From contig NC_085138.1 of assembly GCF_035046485.1 (NCBI RefSeq), forward strand, positions 41,017,464-41,081,463: a stretch of DNA of 64,000 nucleotides, read 5' to 3'. Below are positions 11,996-20,885 of this stretch, one piece after another (within the stretch, counting starts at the first letter, position 1; every line of letters begins with the position of its first letter). The notes beneath the pieces were generated by a model. The model saw nothing but the letters and a program-made list of their open reading frames with translations. It did not search any database and was not told the DNA's origin. The translations under genes and the position numbers were made by a program. The stretch comes from Aedes albopictus (taxonomy: Eukaryota > Arthropoda > Insecta > Diptera > Culicidae).

Positions 11996-12398
11996 CAAGG
12001 ATGGGAACACTTACTTGCAAAGAGTTACATTCACTTGCTATTTTCTCAGCTCAGAAGCATGCTATCAAGAAACGATGTATGGACGACTTTTGCCTTTTGG
12101 TTTTGTCTAAAATTTTGCCAAATAGAGTATGGGTCGCACACGCATACCGAAGTCGTGAGGGAGCTGCGAAGGCAACTCTCCACAAGGTGAATGTAAATTA
12201 CACTCACCTCGTGGAGAGTCGCTTTCACAGCTCTGTCACGACTTTGGTATGCATGTGCGATTCATACTCCATTTGGCAAAATTTTAGACAAAACCAAAAG
12301 GCAAAAGTCGTTCATACATCGTTTCTTGATAAGACGCTTCTGAGCTGAGAAAATAGTAAATGAATGTAACTCTTTGCAAGTGTGTGTTCCCATCCCTG
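11996..12398. mobile_element. hAT-like foldback element with perfect 8-bp target duplication
   Basis: The 403-bp element starts CAAGGATGGGAACAC and ends GTGTTCCCATCCCTG. It is flanked on both sides by GTTGGCAC (11988-11995 and 12399-12406). Almost the entire element is two complementary arms of about 200 bp, so both strands show near-identical short frames that are artefacts of the palindrome. No transposase is encoded. Confidence 0.88.
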
Positions 12399-12447
12399 GT
12401 TGGCACGGCTTTGGAACATTTGGTCGAATGAAATATGGTTGAAAGTA

Positions 12448-13373
12448 CAGGGGATAGACAAAATGATCGGGACAGGCAAAATGTTCACTTTCCAAAAAAT
12501 ATTCAACTAGCTGTAACTTACCGAAAATAACATCAAATATTCTCAAATTTTTACTGTAAGTTCATCTACTAGTTGTGTATCAGTGGTCCAAATTTGGACC
12601 AAAAAGATCGGGCCATTCTTCAGGAAGTTATAAAGATTCTTGAAAAAATTATAATTATCAGATAGCCAACTTTGAGCTGTTATATCTCCGGATTCAATGA
12701 ACCAAATGCAATGAAATTTTGACCATTTATGACTTGTATAATGAGCTATGGAAAAACCTTTGACTTTACTTAAAATTCTTAACACGGAAGAAAATTATAA
12801 CGATTAGATTATTTTTCCAATAAAACACCAAATTATCAAAAACTTCAACATTGTTTCAAAATTCAGGATTAAAATTATAGTGCATTAAATTTCCCTCTAA
12901 TTTACTTATACATAAATGTGTTTTGAAGTAAAGTAACAACATAGCCGCCAATAAATTGAAGAAATAATGGAATGCATATTAAAAAGAGATCAATTTACTA
13001 AAAAACGAGAAAAAAATAAAATCGCTATAACTTTTTCTCTTATTAAAAATTTCAAGTTAGGTCGAATGTTTTTCAGAGTTCATTATATAAGTCATGAATA
13101 GTCAAATTTTTATTGCAATCGGTTATTTGAATCCGGAGATATAACAGATTGAAGTTGGCTATCGGATAATTTTACCTTTTTCAAGAATCTTTATAACTTC
13201 GTGGAGAATGGCCCGATCTTTTCCAAATTTGGACCACCGATACACAACTAGTTGACGAACTTACAGTAGAAATTTGAGAAGATTTGATGCACTTTTCGAA
13301 AAGCTACAGCTAGTTGAACATTTTTTTAAAAGTAAAAATCTTGCCTGTCCCGATCGTTTTGTCTATTCGCCGC
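12448..13373. mobile_element. Long palindromic TA-type element, CAGGGGATAG end
   Basis: The left end CAGGGGATAGACAAAATG follows a TA; the right end reads complementarily (CGTTTTGTCTATTC) but has decayed in its last bases. Arms extend inward for several hundred bases with matching CTAGTTG..., GGTCCAAATTTGGACC and TATAACTT segments. It is similar in size and end sequence to the element at 15856-16777. It has no coding capacity. Confidence 0.75.
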
Positions 13374-13379
13374 GAACCA

Positions 13380-13493
13380 AAAATTAGTTTTGAACAATCA
13401 GTTCGAAAATCCAACGGTATCAGGTTCAAAAATTGCGAAATCATTGAAATTAGCCAAATCGACCGTGTGCAGCGTTCTCATACGTTCCCGGCA
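13380..13493 (+). pseudogene. Tc1/mariner-type transposase fragment, N-terminal HTH
   Basis: In one plus-strand frame between about 13420 and 13490 the translation reads GSKIAKSLKLAKSTVCSVLIR, a clear helix-turn-helix of the kind that starts Tc1/mariner-family transposases. It has no start codon or intact upstream part. The reading is cut by the element at 13494-13879 and the C-terminal part appears after it. Confidence 0.6.
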
Positions 13494-13879
13494 CCCGAGC
13501 AGGAATGAATAACTGCCACATAACTAGAGCATACCAACGTCAGGTATCATACCAAGACAAGGTATTGGTCGGTTGTCCAAGTATTGAAAATAACTTATTT
13601 TGGTATTTTGTAGGTATTGATGGAATACCTCAACGAGTTATTGGTTTGGTGTTGAGGACTGCTTGAGGTATTATTGAATTATGGAAAAATCGCCGATTAT
13701 TATTTAGGTATTGCCATACCTGATATCATTATTCACGCGTTATGCACAGAATACACACCAGTTATTATTTTAGGTATTTTACCTCTTATGCAGGGCTACT
13801 TAATACCTCATTCAGGTTGTAGGTATTCGGTTTTTTATATCTGAGTTAGTTATTCTTCAGCTATTTTCTCCTGCTCGGG
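13494..13879. mobile_element. MITE with CCCGAGCAGGA ends, filled with AGGTATT motifs
   Basis: CCCGAGCAGGA at the left and TCCTGCTCGGG at the right are perfect inverted ends. Inside, AGGTAT and its complement ATACCT recur about a dozen times. It lies between two pieces of a broken transposase. The ends are close to those of the element at 32288-32790, but the internal motif differs. Confidence 0.75.
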
Positions 13880-13884
13880 CAGGG

Positions 13885-14070
13885 GCATACAATCGATCGA
13901 TAAAAATTGCCCTCAGTTCCTTCCAATTGAAAAATTTTGGGCAATTGTCAAGCAGATGTTGAAGAAGAGTAAAGAAGAATGGAGAAAGAGTTCGGGATGC
14001 AACGGAGATGAAGATATTGTGGAAGAAAATCGCCACTCCAGTTTTTCAACGGACTGTCCAAGATATGATT
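13885..14070 (+). pseudogene. Tc1/mariner-type transposase fragment, C-terminal
   Basis: The plus-strand reading gives NCPQFLPIEKFWAIVKQMLKK, the segment just after the last catalytic residues of Tc1-type transposases, then a frame change and VFQRTVQDM-like sequence. With the HTH fragment at 13380-13493 it represents one transposase whose middle (with the catalytic D residues) is missing. It ends where the SINE at 14074 begins. Confidence 0.65.
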
Positions 14071-14073
14071 TTA

Positions 14074-14490
14074 GCCGGGGCACGTGGCGAAATTGGTCAC
14101 ACGTTTGCTTCATAAGCATGGTCATGGGTTCGATCCCAGCCCCGGCACTTTCATCAGTTGCTCTTTGCCCATGAGAGCAGCTGACACTGACCCTCTTCTG
14201 AGCCCATGGCTCAAACGAACCCGGATACTTAGACATCAGCAAACGGCAATTCATAATGGACTCTCAATCACACTGGAAAAAAGAACAACCAATAGCCACG
14301 CATCAACATCCTCGTGCTCATCATTCTACCATGATAGGGTAGAAAGTGAAAGTAGCGCAACGGCAACCAGTTCGATATAGTAGAATTAGAATAGAATACA
14401 TTTAGGCGCTGTACAAAGTGGAAGTACAGCTTCCAATTGGATTCGCTCACGCAGTGCCCTAGAGGACAATAGAGCTGCAAATTAGGTTAA
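14074..14490 (+). mobile_element. tRNA-derived SINE with tRNA-Met-like head
   Basis: The first 73 bases fold as a tRNA: acceptor strands GCCGGGG and CCCCGGC pair perfectly, an anticodon loop TTCATAA (CAT, methionine type) sits in a GC stem, and the T arm contains GGGTTCGATCCC, which doubles as the RNA polymerase III B box. An A-box-like GTGGCGAAATTGG lies in the D arm. A non-tRNA body follows to about 14490. The long body and the absence of a nearby terminator argue for a SINE and not a functional tRNA gene. The right end is uncertain. Confidence 0.6.
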
Positions 14491-14505
14491 GTGATTGAAG
14501 AATAA

Positions 14506-14682
14506 GGATCTGCAGATAGCCTAGTGAATAAGGCTATGGATCGCCAATCCGGAGACGGCGGGTTCGTTTCCCGTCCCGGTTGGGAAAATTTTCTCGACTT
14601 CCTGGGCATAGTGTATCATTGGGCTTGCCTCACAATCCCAGTCTCAGTCCCAGTGGGGACGTAGAGCCACGAAGTAGAAGAA
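14506..14682 (+). mobile_element. tRNA-derived SINE (Feilai-like) with 13-bp target duplication
   Basis: The direct repeat GATTGAAGAATAA flanks it at 14493-14505 and 14683-14695. Inside are an A-box-like TAGTGAATAAGG and a B box GGGTTCGTTTCCC, then GGGCATAGTGTATCATT, which I associate from memory with the Feilai family of Aedes. The copy is short, so it may be internally deleted relative to full-length members. Confidence 0.75.
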
Positions 14683-14775
14683 GATTGAAGAATAAAAAAA
14701 GTAATATAAAAAGTCAAAAAATCTCGAATGAGTTTCTCGAAGCCTTTCGTCACAAAGTTTCAAGCAATTTACCTG

Positions 14776-15060
14776 TGTGGCTTCCTGGCCGTGCGGCTAG
14801 TGTCACCAAGCATGTAGTCGCATCGTGCTGAGGAGCGTGGGTTCGATTTCCACCACTGCTTTCGGCTGTGCCACTAAGGACCGATTTCTTCACCTCGGCT
14901 TAACTCGTAAGCCAGGCTTACCCATATAGGTAAACCTGGCTTAACGCCTAAGCCAGGGTGAAGAAATCGACCCTAAGCGTTGCATGCTAGTCTGTTGTCT
15001 AGTATCGTGCTTCCGCTCAAATTACGAAAAGCACACTGGAAGCATTGATCGTGCCCGTGT
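14776..15060 (+). mobile_element. tRNA-derived SINE, third family, split by a MITE
   Basis: A B-box-like GGGTTCGATTTCC follows a GTGCGGCTAGTGTCACC A-box-like segment at about 14790-14855. The body is interrupted at 14878-14973 by a 96-bp palindromic MITE and seems to continue to about 15060. Ends are not defined by a clear duplication. Confidence 0.5.
14878..14973. mobile_element. 96-bp palindromic MITE (copy 1)
   Basis: The arms are GGACCGATTTCTTCACC... and ...GGTGAAGAAATCGACCC, flanked by TAA at 14875-14877 and 14974-14976. A second copy of exactly the same length lies at 28795-28890. A 3-bp TAA/TTA duplication is typical of PIF/Harbinger-type elements. Confidence 0.8.
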
Positions 15061-15297
15061 CTTTACTATCATTAAGTGCTATTTATATTACCCATACGTA
15101 GTATTTTAGTTATAGAAATTAATTAACCCTCTAATACCCAACCCCGCCTTTAGAAGGGGTATAGTTTGAGCATTTTTGTAATTTTTGTTTCGTGGAAAAT
15201 CAAAATTTTTATATTTTCGGCTGATATTTAGGACTGATCCGTATATCTCAAAATGGTTTTTGGTGTATTTTAAAGCGTATTTTTTTTAAAATCATTA

Positions 15298-15318
15298 TCT
15301 GTCTGTCTGTCTGTCTCG
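15298..15318. repeat. (CTGT)n microsatellite
   Basis: This is a short uninterrupted CTGT run inside the piggyBac-like element. Confidence 0.85.
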
Positions 15319-15456
15319 CTACAATTAACATATTGAAAATTTTTCCCAAATAGTTCTATCCTTGTTTAATAGTTTAAGGGAATCGAATACACTTTTAAAT
15401 TACTTTCCTAAAAGTTTCACGGAAAATAAAATTTTCTATGAAAAAAAAATAAAATA

Positions 15457-17245
15457 CCGTCAAGGTACCATTCACCGTGGATCTAAGAGGATTCGGGGCA
15501 AATAAAGGCTGTCATTTGACACCAGTCTTATAAACATTGTTGGTGCCGCTCTTAATTGCCTTCATTATAGGTTAAAATTAAAGCAATATCCACAGAAGTA
15601 CAATTTTTTTACAAAATTTGGTGATATAGTACAATTAGTAAAGAATAGTAGGGTCGCCTAATTCCGTGGTAGGTCACCATTCACCGTGGTAGTAGGGACC
15701 CATTCACCGTGTATGAGAAATTTTATTCTACTTTGTTTAAAATGATCAAAACAACCCAGCCAAGGGAATTTTCTTCGATTAAATTTATTTCAAGTAATAA
15801 CTTGCAAGATATTATTAGAAAAACGAATGTTCAAATTTTCGATTTTTTCTAGATACAGGGGATGGCCAAAATGTTTGGGATAGGCAACTTTTTTTCTCCC
15901 ACAAAAAAAATCAACATGCTGTAACTTTTCATAGAGTGCATCAAAAGATCTCAAATTTTGACTGTTTGTCAATTTATTATATGTGTATCATTGGTACAAA
16001 TTTGGGCTCGATTGATTAATGTATCGCAAAGTTAGAACCGTTCGGGTAAAACACCATTTTTTAGACAACTCATTTTTGAGCTGTCATATCTCGGAAACCA
16101 GTGAACCGAATTGAATGAATTTTTTAACGTTTATCAACAATATATTGATACTTAATACGACGTTATAAAATGTAATATTTTCTCACGGCGAATCAAGTTA
16201 TACCGGGTTGAAATTTTTACCCATATAGAGGAAAATAAGTCAAATTTACAATACCACACAAAAATTACTAAATGTGTTCTTTCTTCAATCTAAATAGGCT
16301 CTAATATATCTGATTAAAGATAAATTGAGAACAGAAGTGGAAAATCTTTGGATATCAACACTAAAATTTATTGACATTGATGTAAAAAAAATACATTTTT
16401 TCGAGAAAAATCCAAAAAGTGTCAATCCATGATAACTTTTTTCAAAGTTTAAAAAGTACTTATGTTTTAATCGTTGGTAAAGCATATACATATTGTTAGT
16501 TTACGTTCAAAATTTCATTCAATTCGGTTTACTGGTTTCCAAGATATGACAGCTCAAAAATGAGTTGTCTAAAAAATAGTGTTTTACTCGAACGGTTCTA
16601 ACTTTGCGATACATTAATCAATCGAGCCCAAATTTTTACCAATGATGCACATATAATAAATTGACAAACAGTCAAAATTTGAGATCTTTTGATGCACTCT
16701 ATGAAAAGTTACAGCATGTTGATTTTTTTTGTGGGAGAAAAAAAGTTGCCTGTCCCAAACATTTTGGCCATCCCCTGTATATGGGACAATATGGGGCACG
16801 GTGAATGGAGACCATTGATTTTTAGGGTACCCATTTACCGTGCCTTTTTGTTTCAATTAAAAAGTACGAGTAATCGTACTTTCTTGTTAAACTTACTTCG
16901 GTAATGCAAAATACATACCTGATATGTGAATTTAATTGCTTCTCGGTGGAATACAAACGTTACTACATTTAGTTTATCGCTTAAATCACCTTAGCGCAGT
17001 TTTCGTTTTTCACTATGAATGCAGTGAACGAGTAGAAACACGCTTCAAGTAAACACACTTCAGTGTCAAAATGATACTTTTAAATGTTTCTAATGAGCGT
17101 TTTGACATGGTAACAATACATTAGTGTTGTATTGGTGAAATTAAAGGAGAATTGTCATATCATTCAATCATAATATGGAAATAATGAAAAAATATTCGAA
17201 GGCACACGGTGAATGGAGCCCCCACGGTGAATGGCGCCTTGACGG
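15457..17245. mobile_element. TA-flanked TIR element filled with CCATTCACCGTGG motifs
   Basis: The ends CCGTCAAGG and CCTTGACGG are perfect complements next to TA (15455-15456, 17246-17247). The word CCATTCACCGTG or its complement occurs about seven times (near 15468, 15678, 15700, 16797, 16835, 17205, 17220). A 922-bp palindromic element (15856-16777) is inserted inside, leaving about 865 bp of its own. The second tandem copy of the host region (19731-20120) lacks it, confirming the insertion point. No transposase is encoded. Confidence 0.8.
15856..16777. mobile_element. Long palindromic TA-type element, CAGGGGATGG ends
   Basis: CAGGGGATGGCCAAAATG at the left is matched by CATTTTGGCCATCCCCTG at the right, with TA on each side. 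The two arms are complementary over several hundred bases (for example CAACATGCTGTAAC and GTTACAGCATGTTG). Similar ends and arms appear at 12448-13373. It is non-coding. Confidence 0.85.
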
Positions 17246-17554
17246 TAGTAATATTTTAACAATAATCATAAAATATCAGAATGTTTTCATCTCAAAAAAT
17301 CCGTTCCTCAAATAGGCTTCCAGGAAAAATATAAAAGTGTGGGGATGTTCAAAAATAAAAATTAGAAAAATCAAAAACTGAAACTCACGAAATCGAGAAT
17401 TAATAAGAATCATCTTTCATAACGTGTTTAACCCTTTGAAGCCGGATTTTTTCCAAGCGTTATTATAGAGTTTTTTCTACGTTTTTCTGTAGTTTTGATG
17501 GCAATAGCATGGAAATGGTAAAATATTATGAAGAATATTTTTTCTGGATATCCT

Positions 17555-18060
17555 AGGTCATCCAAACTATTCTTGAGTTTAGATCTTAAAGTCTACGGAT
17601 GTAACGGTAACTTCTTTCATTATAAAAAGCTATGATTTGTAATCTATCATGTCCAGTAAGTATTCTGAAAGATTAATAGACAATATCAGGTCAATCGGGA
17701 TATCCTTGGTCATCCAAACTGTTTTTGAGTTTAAATCCTAAAGTCTACGGGTGTAACGGTAACTTCTTTCATTATATAAAGTTAAGATGTTCAGTAAGTC
17801 TTCTGAAAGATTAATAGACAATATCAGATCAGTCAGGATGTCCTAGGTCATCCAAACTGTTCTTGAGTTTAGACCTAAAGACTGCGGGTGCAACGGTAAC
17901 TTCTTTCATTATACATAGCTACTATTTGTAATCTATCATGTCCAGTAAGTCCCCTGAAATATCCGGATATCCTTGATCATCCAAACTGTTCTTGAGTTTA
18001 GATCCTTAAGTCTACGGATGTAGCGGTAACTTATTTCGTTATACAAAGCTACGATTATAC
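17555..18060. repeat. Tandem array, about 4 units of ~140 bp
   Basis: Units begin with GGATATCCT(A/T)GGTCATCC and contain GTAACGGTAACTTCTTTCATT; starts are near 17555, 17697, 17838 and 17967. It lies within the piggyBac-like element. Confidence 0.75.
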
Positions 18061-18079
18061 GATACGATTATACGATTAA

Positions 18080-19345
18080 CAAAGTAATTCTTGTAAATTT
18101 GAAAGACATCATTCTAGAACAGTTTGGACGACCCTGAATGTCCCAAAGGTTTATAATAAGCTAGTAAACTTTGGATTGCTCCAGTAACTGCGGTTGATTA
18201 TGCAGCGTTACTCAGTATAACAGATATGGCTACTGTTACGAGTGTAGATCTGAAGTTCTGAACTCTAAGCTAGTATGGCTGACCTGGAATGCTGTAGTGT
18301 CTCTAAATGACATTTGAGATTTTAAGAGCTTCAAGGATCCCTACAGATTATACAATATTATAACTTATGGCAAAAACACATAGTTTTTCTTGTAGATTCG
18401 AAGGACTTCATTATAGAACAGTTTCTGCGAACCTGAATGTCCCAAAGTTTTATCATATAAAAGTAGACTTCAGATTGATCAATTAACCACGGATAAATAT
18501 GCAACGTTACTCAGTATAGCAGATATAACTGTTGTTACGAGTGTAGACCTGAAGTTCTGAACTCCAAGGTAGTTGGCTGACCTGGAATATCCATGTAGTG
18601 TCTATAAATGACATTTTATATTTCAAGAGCTTCGCAGATCCCAGCAGATTATGCAATACTATTATTTGTGGCGAAAGCACGTAAAGTTTTTCTTGTAGAT
18701 TTGAAGGACTTCATTATAGAACAGTTTGGACGACCCTGAATGTCACAAAGATTTATAATAAAAAAGTAGACTTCAGCAGATTGCTCCAGTAACTGTGGTT
18801 GATTATGCAGCGGTACTAAGTATAACAGATATGGATACTGTTACGAGTGTAGACCTAAAGTCCTGAACTCTAGTTTGGCTGACCTGTCATATCCCTGTAG
18901 TGTCTATAAATGACATTTGAAATTTCAAGAGCTTCGTGGATCCCAGCAGGTTATGAAATACTATTATTTATGGTGAAAACAAATAAAGTTATTCTTGTGG
19001 ATTTGAAGGGCTTCATTAAAACTGTTCTAAAATGACCCTGAATGTCCCAAAGGTTCACAATAAGCTAGTAGACTTCATATTGATCCAGTAATCGCGGTTG
19101 ATTTAGTAACGTTACTCAGTATAACAGATATGGCTACTGTTACAAGTGTAGACCTGAAGTTCTGAACTCTAAGGTAGTTTGGCTGACCTGGAATATCCCT
19201 ATAGTGTCTATAAATGACATTGTAAATGTTAAGAGCTTCACGGATCCCAGTAGGTTACACAATGCTATTATTTGTGGCGAAAATACTTAAAATTATTCTT
19301 GTAGATTTCAAGGACTTCACTATAGGACAGTTTGGAACACCTAGA
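18080..19345. repeat. Tandem array, just over 4 units of ~300 bp
   Basis: The landmark CCTGAATGTC recurs near 18133, 18431, 18731 and 19034, and GCTGACCTGG or a close variant about 150 bp after each. The last unit decays near 19345. This array is adjacent to but different from the ~140-bp array. Confidence 0.8.
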
Positions 19346-19730
19346 ACATCCTAGAATATAAAAAACCTTTTCATATTATTGACAAAGGCTAAATTAATAC
19401 ATATAAACGTAACCCACATCCAAGTTCAGCTCTTAGAACAACCGGTATGTCAATAATTTCGTTTTTTTTCCAAATTTCATGGCGTTCAGTATGTTCTAGG
19501 TTATAAATGAAGTCCCAAATACAAATATTTTCATTTTTCCTTAATAGAAAACTCAATTTGCAACAACTTTGTCGAAGACAGTATTCTGTTTTATCGAATG
19601 GGTGAATTTATATAGCCGTTTCTATGTTGGGGTCATATATGACCCCTCCGGCTTCAAAGGGTTAAATCGATTTTAGATGACGAAAAATGATATTTAGATC
19701 AAAATAAAAAAATGGGTTTTAGAGGGTTAA

Positions 19731-20120
19731 CCGCAACAATTAACATATTTTAAATTTTTCCACAATCATTCTATTATAGTAGAAGAGTTTAAAGGAGTTG
19801 AATACTCACTAAAATATTTTCCTAAATATTACACGGAAAATTAATTTTTCTATGAAAAAAATTAAAAAAAAAATTAACAATAATCATAAAATCTCAAAAT
19901 GTTTTAGTCTTGAAAAATCGGTAGACCAAATAGGCTCCCAGGAAAAATATAAAAGTGTAGGGGTATTCAAAAATAAAAATTATAAAAATCAAAAATCAAA
20001 ATTCACAAAATCAAGAATTAAAAATTATCATCTTCCAAAACATGTTTAAATCGATTTTAGATGACGAAAAATGATATTTAGATCAAAATCAAAAATTTGG
20101 TGCCCTAGAGGGCTATTTGA
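19731..20120. repeat. Tandem partial copy of the piggyBac-like host element
   Basis: The sequence repeats, in order, 15318-15455, 17246-17431 and 19666-19730 without the two insertions (shared landmarks CAATTAACATATT, AACAATAATCATAAAAT, GACGAAAAATGATATTTAG). It therefore records the pre-insertion state. It ends near GTGCCCTAGAGGG, a decayed version of the element end. Confidence 0.8.
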
Positions 20121-20269
20121 CCCTCGATACTGGTAATCGACCTAGGATTTTTTTCTGGAGGGGCCAGGGTGGGGGGTGGGTGGGTGTTGGTCTGAAATGA
20201 CATGACTTTTAAGTGGCATGGTCGTCACCCGACATGTGAATATGCAAATCGGCATTGCAGCCTCAGTTA

Positions 20270-20811
20270 GTCCTTCAGAAATTCCTCCTGGCAATTTCGG
20301 CAGGGATTCCTCCAGAGTTTCCTCTAGGTATTCGTGCAGGAATTCCTCCATGAATTCCTTTAGGAATTTCTCCACGGATTCATCTAGGGACTTCTCTAGA
20401 AAGTTATCCAGAGAATACCCGAGACATTCGTTCAGGAGTTTCCCCAGGGATGCCTCCAAAAAATCCTCCGATTATAATATATAATAATAATATAATTATT
20501 CCTCTAGCGGTTTCTCCAGGAATTCCTCCAGGTATACTTTCAGATATTTCTACCGGAGTTTTTTCAAGGATTCCGCCAGGAATTCCCAGGGATTTGTGCA
20601 GAAGTTCCTGCAGGGATTCCTCCAAGAGTTGCTCTAGAAACTCCTCCGGGAATTCATTTAAACATTCCTCAAAGGATTCCTCCAGAAATTTGTCAAGGAT
20701 TTCCTCCCGGGATTCTTCAAGGGATTTCTTCAAATAATTTCGGTATACTTTCAGAAGTTCCAACAGGGTTACTCCAAGCATAACTGCAGGAATTTCTTCA
20801 GGGATTGTTCG
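20270..20811. repeat. Degenerate minisatellite based on GGAATTCCTCCAG
   Basis: Loosely repeated words such as GGAATTCCTCCAGG and GGATTCCTCCA fill the stretch, leaving long but meaningless frames on both strands (for example 20404-20844). Related degenerate arrays lie at 42410-42910 and 63895-63970. Confidence 0.75.
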
Positions 20812-20812
20812 T

Positions 20813-20885
20813 ACTCCGGTGAGACTCGAACTCACGACTCCCAATTTGCTAGACGGGCGCTTCTATTCCTTCAAGCTACGGAGTC
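20813..20885 (-). other. tRNA-like sequence (tRNA pseudogene or SINE head)
   Basis: Read on the minus strand, ACTCCGT pairs with ACGGAGT-type ends (CGGAGT), and the T arm GTGAGTTCGAGTCTCAC is perfect and serves as a B box. The anticodon stem is poor. It abuts the minisatellite, so I do not call a functional tRNA. Confidence 0.5.

Larger units (their letters stand above)
17432..19661. mobile_element. piggyBac-like non-autonomous element with internal tandem repeats
   Basis: CCCTTTGAAGCCGGA and TCCGGCTTCAAAGGG are perfect 15-bp inverted ends, each next to TTAA (17428-17431, 19662-19665). The 2.23 kb interior has no transposase and is mostly two tandem arrays. The insertion lies inside another TTAA element. 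A tandem copy of the host region without the insertion (around 20050) supports the boundaries. Confidence 0.87.
15127..19726. mobile_element. piggyBac-like non-autonomous element hosting nested insertions
   Basis: CCCTCTAATACCCA at the left and TGGGTTTTAGAGGG at the right are inverted ends, each bordered by TTAA (15123-15126 and 19727-19730). TTAA targets and CCC...GGG ends are the piggyBac signature. Removing the two insertions (15457-17245 and 17432-19661) leaves roughly 575 bp of its own sequence. No transposase is present. Its right part is duplicated just downstream (19731-20120). Confidence 0.7.

Noticed and set aside
11989..12348. Matching short proteins on both strands
   Set aside because: The frames lie in the arms of a palindromic hAT-like foldback, so they mirror each other.
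14074..14147. Functional tRNA-Met gene
   Set aside because: The fold is good, but a SINE-like body follows and it sits among SINEs; kept as a SINE head until a score or expression says otherwise.
20404..20844. 146-codon Leu/Glu-rich frame
   Set aside because: Translation of the degenerate GGAATTCCTCCAG minisatellite.
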